A stretch of DNA of 64,000 nt from Streptomyces sp. NRRL S-244 (GTDB lineage Bacteria; Actinomycetota; Actinomycetes; Streptomycetales; Streptomycetaceae), in contig NZ_JOCX01000001.1 of NCBI RefSeq assembly GCF_000717915.1, forward strand, positions 62,001 through 126,000, in the 5' to 3' direction. The notes under the pieces are model-generated. The model worked only from the letters and a program-made list of their open reading frames with translations. It was not told where the DNA came from and searched no databases. The position numbers were made by a program, and so were the translations under genes. Below, piece by piece: positions 24,848 to 31,831 of the stretch (the stretch's first letter is position 1; every line of letters begins with the position of its first letter).

Positions 24848-25021
24848 GGCTGCCCCCTTGAACCGTCGGGTCGCCATCATCCGGTACTGCGGGTCCCCCG
24901 CGGAGGAGAATCACGAAGACGGACCCGCGGACATTCCGCTCCACCAAAACCTCCATCTCGGGGACTTCAAGGCGGTGAAGCGAGATGATCGCCCTCAACG
25001 CGAAAGTGGCTGAGGGGGACC

Positions 25022-25603
25022 ATGCGGAGCAGCAACATCACCGTCGGGGTGTGCCTACTCATTTGTCTCACCGCCTGCTCAGAGTCTGCGGACTCCACCG
25101 ACGGAGCCAACCGCACTACCCCGACGCCCAAGGTTGCAACACCATTCCCAACGAGACCCACACCGGTCGCTCCCCTTCAGATCGGCCAGGAAGCCACGTG
25201 GGGAGGGGGCGCACCAGACCCGGCGAGCGGCACAACTGTCGTCCTGTCCTACGAGCAGCCCGTCAAGGGCGCCAGGCCACCCGGGGATGGTCTTGGTGTC
25301 AACGACGGCGTGTGGGCAGCCGTCGAGGTCAAGGTGTGCAACAAGCAGGGGCCCGACATCAGCAGCGATCAGCAGCCTTGGTCGCTGGCCTTTGCCGACG
25401 GGACACGAACGCAGACGACCGGGTTGAACGGAGGCGACTTGCCGAAGCCCGAGTATCCGACGCTCCCCACCGTGGTCAAAGCCGGCGACTGCCTGCGCGG
25501 CAAGATCCCGTTCCCCGTGTCGAAAGAGCGGCGACCCACAAAGATCGTCTATCAACCGGCGAGCGCCACGACCTCTACCGAGTGGACTGTGCCACCGTCG
25601 TAG
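25022..25603 (+). CDS. Predicted secreted lipoprotein
   Basis: A 193-residue protein with a lipoprotein signal peptide: hydrophobic VGVCLLICLTAC with a lipobox ending LTAC (Cys about 19). A Thr/Pro-rich linker and a beta domain follow (VWAAVEVKVCNKQGP, WSLAFADGTRTQTTG, CLRGKIPFPV), resembling DUF4352-type immunoglobulin-like domains. It is the last cargo gene before attR. Surface lipoproteins on conjugative elements sometimes act in exclusion, but nothing here proves that. Confidence 0.75.
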   Translation: MRSSNITVGVCLLICLTACSESADSTDGANRTTPTPKVATPFPTRPTPVAPLQIGQEATWGGGAPDPASGTTVVLSYEQPVKGARPPGDGLGVNDGVWAAVEVKVCNKQGPDISSDQQPWSLAFADGTRTQTTGLNGGDLPKPEYPTLPTVVKAGDCLRGKIPFPVSKERRPTKIVYQPASATTSTEWTVPPS

Positions 25604-25625
25604 GGCGTCACCTGGCGGCTCGGTC

Positions 25626-25645
25626 TGAGTGTCTAACTGAGTGAC
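25626..25645. repeat. 20-bp subterminal direct repeat, right copy
   Basis: Identical to 10791-10810, placed 98 bp inside attR. See the left copy. Confidence 0.8.
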
Positions 25646-25743
25646 AACGGGGGCGGACAGTGCCGGACGGCGGCGGACTGTCTGGGACTGTTAGCGCAGG
25701 TCAGCGGCATCGCGCCCCATGGTCGGCCCACCACCGGGGTTGC

Positions 25744-25786
25744 TTCGGGACGAAGAGGTCGTGGGTTCAAATCCCGCCACCCCGAC
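25744..25786. repeat. attR core (43 bp)
   Basis: Second copy of the tRNA-Pro 3' half. It lacks the acceptor 5' strand and D arm, so it is not a tRNA gene but the element's right boundary. Confidence 0.95.
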
Positions 25787-25801
25787 GCTGTAGTACGAGG
25801 T

Positions 25802-25833
25802 CAGGGCCGGTTTCCTTTGGGAGACCGGCCCTG
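25802..25833. terminator. Native terminator of tRNA-Pro, displaced by the element
   Basis: A 10-bp stem (CAGGGCCGGT/ACCGGCCCTG) followed by TTTCGTTTT, 16 bp beyond attR. Before integration it would have stood directly downstream of tRNA-Pro. Confidence 0.65.
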
Positions 25834-25898
25834 TTTCGTTTTGGCTTGGCGTACTGCGTGTCATCCGCCGCGTACGGCGCGTGCCGGTTCGGGCCACT

Positions 25899-25930
25899 GG
25901 GGGGCCACCGGGGGGACACCGGGGGTGGGG
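25899..25930 (+). promoter_or_regulatory. G-quadruplex-capable tract upstream of the scaffold peptide gene
   Basis: Four runs of at least four G (25899-25904, 25910-25915, 25921-25925, 25927-25930) with short loops lie on the coding strand 50 bp upstream of the 22-codon gene. It is followed at once by a minimal ORF, MLFSSR (25931-25951), whose last codon is the rare AGG. A regulatory role is only suggested. Confidence 0.4.
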
Positions 25931-25979
25931 ATGCTGTTCAGCAGTAGGTGACCACTGACGCCGAGCGGAGGTGAATCAG

Positions 25980-26048
25980 ATGAAGGTTTACGTCAAGCCG
26001 GAGGCCAAGAAGGTCGACCAGGGCACCATCGTCGCCGCTGTCCGCTAG
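25980..26048 (+). CDS. 22-residue leader-like peptide ending in Val-Arg (candidate scaffold peptide)
   Basis: A 22-codon ORF with an excellent ribosome site (GGAGG, 8-base spacer, ATG), standing alone before fzmA in the same direction. The product begins MKVYVKPEA, is Lys-rich, has a single Gly (residue 15) and ends TIVAAVR. Tyr4-x-x-Pro7 recalls the YxxP motif by which lasso-peptide leaders bind their RRE domain, but no core follows. The last two residues, Val21-Arg22, are exactly the dipeptide attached to the hydrazide in fosfazinomycin A. I infer a ribosomal scaffold whose C-terminal Arg carboxylate is modified by the fzm enzymes. It could instead be a translational leader, but no attenuation logic (repeated codons) is seen. 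Confidence 0.75.
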   Translation: MKVYVKPEAKKVDQGTIVAAVR

Positions 26049-26057
26049 CAGCGATCC

Positions 26058-26091
26058 CATGCCACGCCTCCCGTTCGGGGGGCGTGGCATG
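26058..26091 (+). terminator. Hairpin between the peptide gene and fzmA
   Basis: A 15-bp stem (CATGCCACGCCTCCC against GGGGGGCGTGGCATG, one G-T pair) with loop GTTC begins 10 bases after the peptide stop. There is no T-run. It probably acts as a partial terminator or RNA stabiliser that makes the peptide mRNA more abundant than the enzyme mRNA, an arrangement common after RiPP precursor genes. Confidence 0.75.
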
Positions 26092-26130
26092 TCCGCTCCA
26101 GTCACCAGTCACAGGGGAATCGGAAGGCTT

Positions 26131-28320
26131 ATGTGCGGAATTGCTGGATTCGCCCATACGGACGGAAGCGCTCTTGCCGGGTCCGCCGACGCGATTCTCC
26201 GGGACATGGCCCATGCGCTGCGGCCGCGCGGGCCGGACGACATGCAGTTCCATCACACCGGGCCCGCGTGCATGTCGTTCACGCGGCTCGCGCTGATCGA
26301 CCCCGAGGGCGGGCGGCAGCCGTTCATCAGCGAGGACGGGAACGTCATCCTCGCGGCGAACGGGGAGATCTACAACCACCGGGAGCTGCGGAAGGGGTTC
26401 GAGGGGCGGGTTCGCTTTCGGAGTGAGAGCGACTGCGAGGTGCTTCTCCATCTTTATCTGGAGAGGGGGATCGGGTTTCTCGATGATGTGCGGGGGATGT
26501 TCGGGATCGCCGTCATCGACCTGCGCGAGCAGCGGCTGCTGCTCGCACGCGACCGGCTCGGCATCAAGCCGCTGTTCATCCACCGCAACCGCGACACCGT
26601 GCTCTTCGGCTCCGAGGTCAAGGCGCTCTTCGCGCACCCCGAATGCCCGCGCGAGCTCGACTGGACGCGCGCCCTCGCCGACCAGGGGCTCAGCTCCGCG
26701 CCGGTGATGAGCGACGACGAGCCCGTCAGTTGGTTCAAGGGGATCGATCACGTTCCGGTCGGGGCCATCGTCGACATCAGCCTGCGCGGCGGGGCCACCC
26801 GCGTGCACCGGTACTGGGAGCTGCCCACGCCGGCCGAGGCCGGCGGGCTCCCCGAGAGCTTCTTCGTACGGAGCATGGGCGACCTGCTCGCCTCCTCCGT
26901 CCGCGAGTGCCTGATCGCCGACGCCGAGATCGGCGTCTTCCTCAGCGGCGGCCTGGACTCCGCGGCCATCACCTCCCTGGCCGCGCACACCGGACTGCAC
27001 ACCTTCTCCGCGCTGACCGGCGCCACCGTCGTCAACAAGGACGCCCAGTACGCCCGCGAGACCGCCGACCTCCTCGGACTCCCCAACCACCAGGTCGCCT
27101 TCGGCGCCGACCGGATCCCCTCGCCCGACGAGTGGCGCCGCCTGCTCTGGCTGATGGAGACGCCGCTGTGCGGCCCCGAGCAGTTCTACAAGAGCGAGAT
27201 GTACCGCTTCGCCCGCGCCGAACGCCCCGAGCTCAAGGCGATCCTGCTCGGCTCCGGCGCCGACGAGTTCAGCGGCGGCTACAGCGTCGCCCTCTCCGGC
27301 GGCGGCGACTGGAAGGACTTCGAGGGCAACCTGCGGACGATGGCCCGCCGCAAGGCGCTCGGCTCACAGTCCGCCCTCTCCGTCTGGTGGGAGGGCACCG
27401 ACCTGCCGCTGCTCAGCGACGACGCCGTCGGCGCGTACGCCCCCGGCGCGGTGGACGACCCGTACGGCTCCTACCTGGCCTGGAAGTTCCGGGACATGCA
27501 GCAGTACAACTTCTGGGTCGAGGACCGCACCGCCTCCGGCAACGGCGTGGAGGCGCGCGTCCCCTTCCTCGACCACCGCATCATCGAGCTGCTCGCGACC
27601 GTGCCGCGCGCCTACCGCAAGCGGCTGTTCTGGGACAAGCAGGTCATCCGCGAGGCCGTACGGGACATCCTGCCCGCCGAGGTGATCGGCCGGCCCAAGC
27701 TCGCCTTCTACGAGGGCGAAGGCGTGCGCCACACCCACCGCACCTTCACCCGCATGCTCGCGCAGAACGGCGACGAGCTCGTCGAGCAGGCCCTCTCCTC
27801 GCCGCGCGCCGCCCAGTACCTCGACGGCGCCAACATCCACCGCGCCCTGCGCCGGCTGGAGCGGGACCAGGGCTCCGGCCACGTCGAACTGCTGCTGCGC
27901 GTGGTCAACCTGGGCATCCTCGACCTGATGGCCGTGGACGTCCCCGGCAGCCGGGCCCCGAACGGGCCGGCCCCGTACGCACTGCGCGTCACGGACTTCG
28001 AGGGCCCGGAGGTCCGGGAGCTGTTCCCGCAGGCACGGATCGAGGAGACCTCGGTGTTCCGCCTCGCCGAAGGCGTCCTCGTGCTCGACGACGTACAGGG
28101 CGCCAACACCTCGTACGTCGTGGTCGACGGCGGCATCCGCTTCGTCATCGACCACCTCACCCACGCGGACTGGCTGCGCCTGCTGCGTGGATTCGACGGA
28201 CGCCGGCCGCTGTCGGAGGCGCTCGCCGCCACCGGCTGTGCATTCGACGCGATGCGGCCGCTGCTGGACGGATCGCTCGAAGCCGGCCTGCTGGAGTCCG
28301 TCGACGCCCCTGAAAAGTAA
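26131..28320 (+). CDS. fzmA: FzmA: asparagine synthetase-like amidotransferase with RRE-like C-terminus
   Basis: A 729-residue glutamine-dependent asparagine synthetase homologue. Cys2 (MCGIAGF) is the Ntn glutaminase nucleophile and SGGLDS (about 272) is the ATP-pyrophosphatase loop. In fosfazinomycin biosynthesis glutamylhydrazine is made by the hydrazine cassette. An AsnB-like enzyme is the logical catalyst to release hydrazine and couple it to an adenylated carboxylate (Arg). The protein is longer than AsnB: residues about 615-729 (LLRGFDGRRPLSEALAATG, PLLDGSLEAGLLE) look like a PqqD/RRE winged helix, as used to bind leader peptides. ATG 26131 is required for Cys2. Confidence 0.88.
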   Translation: MCGIAGFAHTDGSALAGSADAILRDMAHALRPRGPDDMQFHHTGPACMSFTRLALIDPEGGRQPFISEDGNVILAANGEIYNHRELRKGFEGRVRFRSESDCEVLLHLYLERGIGFLDDVRGMFGIAVIDLREQRLLLARDRLGIKPLFIHRNRDTVLFGSEVKALFAHPECPRELDWTRALADQGLSSAPVMSDDEPVSWFKGIDHVPVGAIVDISLRGGATRVHRYWELPTPAEAGGLPESFFVRSMGDLLASSVRECLIADAEIGVFLSGGLDSAAITSLAAHTGLHTFSALTGATVVNKDAQYARETADLLGLPNHQVAFGADRIPSPDEWRRLLWLMETPLCGPEQFYKSEMYRFARAERPELKAILLGSGADEFSGGYSVALSGGGDWKDFEGNLRTMARRKALGSQSALSVWWEGTDLPLLSDDAVGAYAPGAVDDPYGSYLAWKFRDMQQYNFWVEDRTASGNGVEARVPFLDHRIIELLATVPRAYRKRLFWDKQVIREAVRDILPAEVIGRPKLAFYEGEGVRHTHRTFTRMLAQNGDELVEQALSSPRAAQYLDGANIHRALRRLERDQGSGHVELLLRVVNLGILDLMAVDVPGSRAPNGPAPYALRVTDFEGPEVRELFPQARIEETSVFRLAEGVLVLDDVQGANTSYVVVDGGIRFVIDHLTHADWLRLLRGFDGRRPLSEALAATGCAFDAMRPLLDGSLEAGLLESVDAPEK

Positions 28321-28339
28321 TCACGAGTGAGGTCATCCG

Positions 28340-29041
28340 ATGACAGCCCATCTCTACTGGGACGAGATCTGGCGCACCGACAGCGGGCGCACAGGCGACT
28401 GGTCGCGGCCGCACCCGTGGGTCGTGGACGAGGCCGCACGACTGCGGAAGCTCGGCGCGCAGGACGTACTGGACCTCGGCTGCGGCGTGGGCCGGCACGC
28501 CCTCTGGTTCGCCGAGGCCGGGTTCACCAGCTCCGGCACCGACGCCAGCGAGGCGGCCGTGCGCGCCGCCCGCGAGGAGGGCGAGAAGCGCGGGGTACGG
28601 GTCGCCCTCGACATCGGCGACTTCGGCGAACTCCCCTACCCGGACGCCAGCTTCGACTACGTCCTCGCCTTCAACGTGGTCTACCACAACGACGAGGCGG
28701 GCCTGGGCCGCGTACTCGACGAGGTCCGGCGCGTCCTGCGCCCGGGCGGCGCGTACCAGTCCACGATGCTCTCCAAGCGCAACGGCGAGTACGGGCGCGG
28801 CATCGAGGTGAGCCCCAACACCTTCCGCCAGCCCGGGGCCACCGACGACAAGGTGCACCCGCACCTGTACGTGGACGCCGCCGACCTGCTGCGCCTGCAC
28901 CCCGGGTTCCGCCTGCTCAGTGCCACCGACGCCGAGCACTCCGCGCCCGGCTCCTTCCACTGGCACTGCGTGTTCGAGTCGGCGGGGGAGGACGTGGCGG
29001 GCACCCGCCACGGCCGTTTCGCGCAGAGGGCCGGGGAATAG
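28340..29041 (+). CDS. fzmB: FzmB: SAM O-methyltransferase
   Basis: A 233-residue class I methyltransferase with motif I VLDLGCGVGRHALWFAEAG, then DASEAAV, a helix, and VLRPGGAYQSTML. In the published fosfazinomycin pathway FzmB methylates phosphonoacetate to its methyl ester. It is the only simple O-methyltransferase in the phosphonate operon. Its TAG stop shares one base with the GTG of fzmC. Confidence 0.87.
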   Translation: MTAHLYWDEIWRTDSGRTGDWSRPHPWVVDEAARLRKLGAQDVLDLGCGVGRHALWFAEAGFTSSGTDASEAAVRAAREEGEKRGVRVALDIGDFGELPYPDASFDYVLAFNVVYHNDEAGLGRVLDEVRRVLRPGGAYQSTMLSKRNGEYGRGIEVSPNTFRQPGATDDKVHPHLYVDAADLLRLHPGFRLLSATDAEHSAPGSFHWHCVFESAGEDVAGTRHGRFAQRAGE

Positions 29042-29895
29042 TGTCGAAGGCGACGCGACTGCGCGAACTGCTGGAACGCAGGGCACTGGCCCGGATCGTC
29101 GGATCCCGGGACGCGCTGACCGCCCTGCTCGTCGAGGAAGCCGGGTTCGACGGCCTGTGGGCGTCGAGCTTCGAGATCTCCGCCTCCCGGGCCCTGCCCG
29201 ACCTGGGCCTGCTGACCATGTCCGAGCTGCTCGAAGCCTGCTCGCACGTGAACCAGGCGACCGGGCTGCCGCTGCTCGCGGACTGCGACACCGGCTTCGG
29301 CGGCAACATCAACGTCGTCCGTACGGTCCGCCAGTTCGAGGCCGCGGACATCGGCGGCATCTGCATGGAGGACAAGGTGTTCCCCAAGCGGAACAGCTTC
29401 CTCGGCGGCGGCCAGAACCTGGAGGACGCGGGCGAGTTCGCCGGCCGGATCCAGGCCGCCGTACGGGCCCGGACCACCGCCGACTTCACCGTCATCGCCC
29501 GCGTCGAGGCGCTCATCGCCGGGGCCGGGCTCGCCGAGGCGCTGCGCCGCGCCCACCTGTACGCGGACGCCGGCGCCGACGCCATACTGATGCACTCCAA
29601 GAAGTCCACGCCGATCGAGATCCTGGAGTTCCTCCAGGCCTGGCAGGCCCGCACGCCCGTGGTCGTCGTACCGACCACCTATCCGCACTGGGACCTCGCC
29701 GAGGCCGAGGCGGCGGGCGTCTCGATGGTGATCTACGCGAACCACGCGCTGCGCGCCTCGGTCTCCGCCATGCGCGACGTCCTCGGCGAGATCCGGCTCC
29801 AGGGCGGGACCGGCGGGGTCGAGGACACCATCGCCCCGATGAAGGAGCTGTTCGGCCTCACCCAGGTGAACCGGTGGGAGGAGTGGAGCGCATGA
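29041..29895 (+). CDS. fzmC: FzmC: phosphoenolpyruvate mutase
   Basis: A 284-residue PEP mutase, which makes the C-P bond (PEP to phosphonopyruvate) and starts nearly all phosphonate pathways. The diagnostic EDKxxxxxNS motif is present as EDKVFPKRNS (about residues 110-119), separating it from isocitrate lyases. DCDTGFGG provides Mg2+ ligands. The GTG start overlaps the fzmB stop. The letter C follows cluster order. Confidence 0.95.
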   Translation: MSKATRLRELLERRALARIVGSRDALTALLVEEAGFDGLWASSFEISASRALPDLGLLTMSELLEACSHVNQATGLPLLADCDTGFGGNINVVRTVRQFEAADIGGICMEDKVFPKRNSFLGGGQNLEDAGEFAGRIQAAVRARTTADFTVIARVEALIAGAGLAEALRRAHLYADAGADAILMHSKKSTPIEILEFLQAWQARTPVVVVPTTYPHWDLAEAEAAGVSMVIYANHALRASVSAMRDVLGEIRLQGGTGGVEDTIAPMKELFGLTQVNRWEEWSA

Positions 29896-31004
29896 TCAGC
29901 GCCGAGTTCTTCTGCGCGGAGCTGGACCGCCGCGGGTACGGGTTCTTCAGCGGGGTGCCGTGTTCCTTCCTCAAGGGCCCGTTCGCGCTGCTGGAGCAGC
30001 GCGACAGCTACGTCCCGGCGCCCAACGAGGGCATCGCGCTGTCCATGGCCGCCGGGGCCGAGCTGGGCGGGACCCGGGCCGTGGTGCTGGCCCAGAACTC
30101 GGGGCTCGGCAACCTCCTCGACCCGCTGACCTCGCTCACCATGGCGTACGAGATCCCGCTGCTGCTGTTCGTCAGCCTGCGCGGCTGGCCGCACGCCGAG
30201 GACGACGAGCCGCACCACGCGGCGATGGGCGCCGGGACCATCGGCGTACTGGAGGCCCTCGGGGTCGCCCACGGCATCCTGGACCCCGCCGAGGAGAGCC
30301 TGGGCGCTCTCCTCGACCGCGCGGAGTCGGCCCGGCGCGAGAGGCGGTCCTTCGTCGTCCTCGTACCGGCGAAGACCGTGGACGCCCGCCCGGTGCCGGC
30401 GCCCGCCCCGGACGCGCGGATGGACCGCCGGGCCGCCGTGTCCGTCATCGCCGGGCACCTGGGCGACGCGCTCGTCTACAGCACCACCGGCATGATCAGC
30501 CGGGAGCTGTTCGGGGTCGTCGACGACCCGCGCAACTTCTACATGCAGGGCTCCATGGGGCACGCCATCGGCCTGGGCCTGGGCACCGCGCTGAACCGCC
30601 CCGACCAGGACGTCGTGGTCATCGACGGCGACGGCGCGGCGGTCATGCACCTCGGCGGGCTCGCGCTCGTCGGCGAGCGGCGGCCCCCGAACCTGACCCA
30701 CTTCGTGCTCGACAACGGCGCGTACGACTCCACCGGCGGCCAGCGCACCCGCGCCACGGCCATGCGCTGGGACGAGTTGGCGCTGGCGGCCGGATACCGC
30801 ACGGGCAGGGTCTGCCGTACGGCCGAGGAAGTCACCGCCCATCTGGGGGAGATCAAGGGGCGGCCCGGGCCGCATCTGGTCGCCCTGCACATCGGCAGGG
30901 GTGGGGCCACGCCCCCGCGGGTAACTTCGGCGCACACCAACGCCGAGGTCAGGGCCCGCTTCCAGGCCGCGGCGACCGAAGCCCGGAAGGACGACCTGCC
31001 GTGA
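29892..31004 (+). CDS. fzmD: FzmD: phosphonopyruvate decarboxylase
   Basis: A 370-residue thiamine-diphosphate enzyme converting phosphonopyruvate to phosphonoacetaldehyde, the irreversible step that pulls the mutase reaction. The N-terminal Pyr domain contains the catalytic Glu in APNEGIAL. The C-terminal TPP motif GDGAAVMHLGGLALVGERRP (about 246) runs to a later DN. ATGA overlap with fzmC and GTGA overlap with fzmE. Confidence 0.94.
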   Translation: MISAEFFCAELDRRGYGFFSGVPCSFLKGPFALLEQRDSYVPAPNEGIALSMAAGAELGGTRAVVLAQNSGLGNLLDPLTSLTMAYEIPLLLFVSLRGWPHAEDDEPHHAAMGAGTIGVLEALGVAHGILDPAEESLGALLDRAESARRERRSFVVLVPAKTVDARPVPAPAPDARMDRRAAVSVIAGHLGDALVYSTTGMISRELFGVVDDPRNFYMQGSMGHAIGLGLGTALNRPDQDVVVIDGDGAAVMHLGGLALVGERRPPNLTHFVLDNGAYDSTGGQRTRATAMRWDELALAAGYRTGRVCRTAEEVTAHLGEIKGRPGPHLVALHIGRGGATPPRVTSAHTNAEVRARFQAAATEARKDDLP

Positions 31005-31765
31005 CCACCGTCATCGCCCATGTCAGCGATCTGCACCTGGACCTCTCGGAGCGCGCCACGCAGCGCGCGCTGACCGTCATGAACCACCTGCGCGACATGC
31101 CGGGGCCCATCGACGCCGTCCTCGTCTCCGGTGACATCGCCGACCACGCGACGCCGGACGAGTACGCGCAGGCCCGCAAGCTGTTCGACCTGCCCTACCC
31201 GGTGCTGGTACTGCCCGGAAACCACGACCGGCGGGGTCCGTTCCGTACGGGCCTGCTCGACGCGGCGCCGGATGACGGGGAGCTGAACCAGGTCGTCCGC
31301 ACGCCCGGAGCCGTCTTCCTGCTGTGCGATTCGACCGTCCCAGGCAGCGACGAGGGCCTGCTCAGCGACCTGACCCTGAGGTGGCTGGACGAGACGCTGA
31401 CCGCCGCGGGCGGGGAGCTGCCCGTCTTCGTCTGCTTCCACCACCCGCCGGTCGACCTGCACACCCCGTACGTGGACCGGGTCCGGCAGTTCGGCGAGGA
31501 GCGCCTCGCCGCGGTGCTGGAACGGCACCCGCAGGTCGTGGCCCTGCTGTGCGGACACGCGCACGTGGCCGCGGCCACGACGTTCGCGGGGCGCCCGCTG
31601 CTCGTGGCGCCCGGGGTCGCCTCGACCGTCCCGCTGCCCTTCGAGGGCCTGCCCGCCGTGGACTACGAGCTGGCCCCGGCGCTGGCCTTCCACGTACTCG
31701 ACGACCGGCGGCGGCTGGTCACGCACTACAGGGCGCTCGGCCGACCGCACCTCCCCGAGCACTGA
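31001..31765 (+). CDS. fzmE: FzmE: CpdA-like metallophosphoesterase
   Basis: A 254-residue calcineurin-like phosphoesterase with DLHLD, SGDIAD, GNHDRR, CFHHPP and GHAHVA, the class III cyclic-nucleotide-phosphodiesterase pattern. Its role in the cluster is undefined. It could remove a phosphate or nucleotidyl group from an intermediate, perhaps opposing the cluster's kinase-like or nucleotidyltransferase proteins. GTG 31001 overlaps the fzmD stop. Confidence 0.84.
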   Translation: MTTVIAHVSDLHLDLSERATQRALTVMNHLRDMPGPIDAVLVSGDIADHATPDEYAQARKLFDLPYPVLVLPGNHDRRGPFRTGLLDAAPDDGELNQVVRTPGAVFLLCDSTVPGSDEGLLSDLTLRWLDETLTAAGGELPVFVCFHHPPVDLHTPYVDRVRQFGEERLAAVLERHPQVVALLCGHAHVAAATTFAGRPLLVAPGVASTVPLPFEGLPAVDYELAPALAFHVLDDRRRLVTHYRALGRPHLPEH

Positions 31766-31831
31766 ACCACCGCCGAGCCGCTGCCGAGCCTGCGAGCCCC
31801 GAAAGCCACCGAGAAGCGCTGGGAGAAGGCC

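Larger units (their letters stand above)
10690..25786. mobile_element. pSAM2-type integrative and conjugative element (AICE), 15.1 kb
   Basis: Bounded by a perfect 43-bp direct repeat whose left copy is the 3' half of tRNA-Pro. The contents have the AICE logic: tyrosine integrase next to attL, excisionase, HUH replication initiator, small spread proteins, a TraB-type DNA translocase, a KorSA-like GntR repressor and a Pif-like NUDIX. The int-xis-rep order, the tRNA-Pro target and the KorSA/Pif pairing resemble pSAM2. All replication and transfer genes appear intact, so the element may still be mobile. Cargo occupies about 18290-25603. Confidence 0.95.

Noticed and set aside
25744..25786. Second tRNA-Pro-like sequence
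   Set aside because: Only the anticodon loop to 3' end is present; the acceptor 5' strand and D arm are missing. It is attR.
25980..28320. Lasso-peptide cluster (peptide + Asn synthetase)
   Set aside because: The peptide has no core after the leader-like part, no acceptor Asp/Glu ring pattern, and there is no B-type transglutaminase-like protease. The context is phosphonate chemistry.
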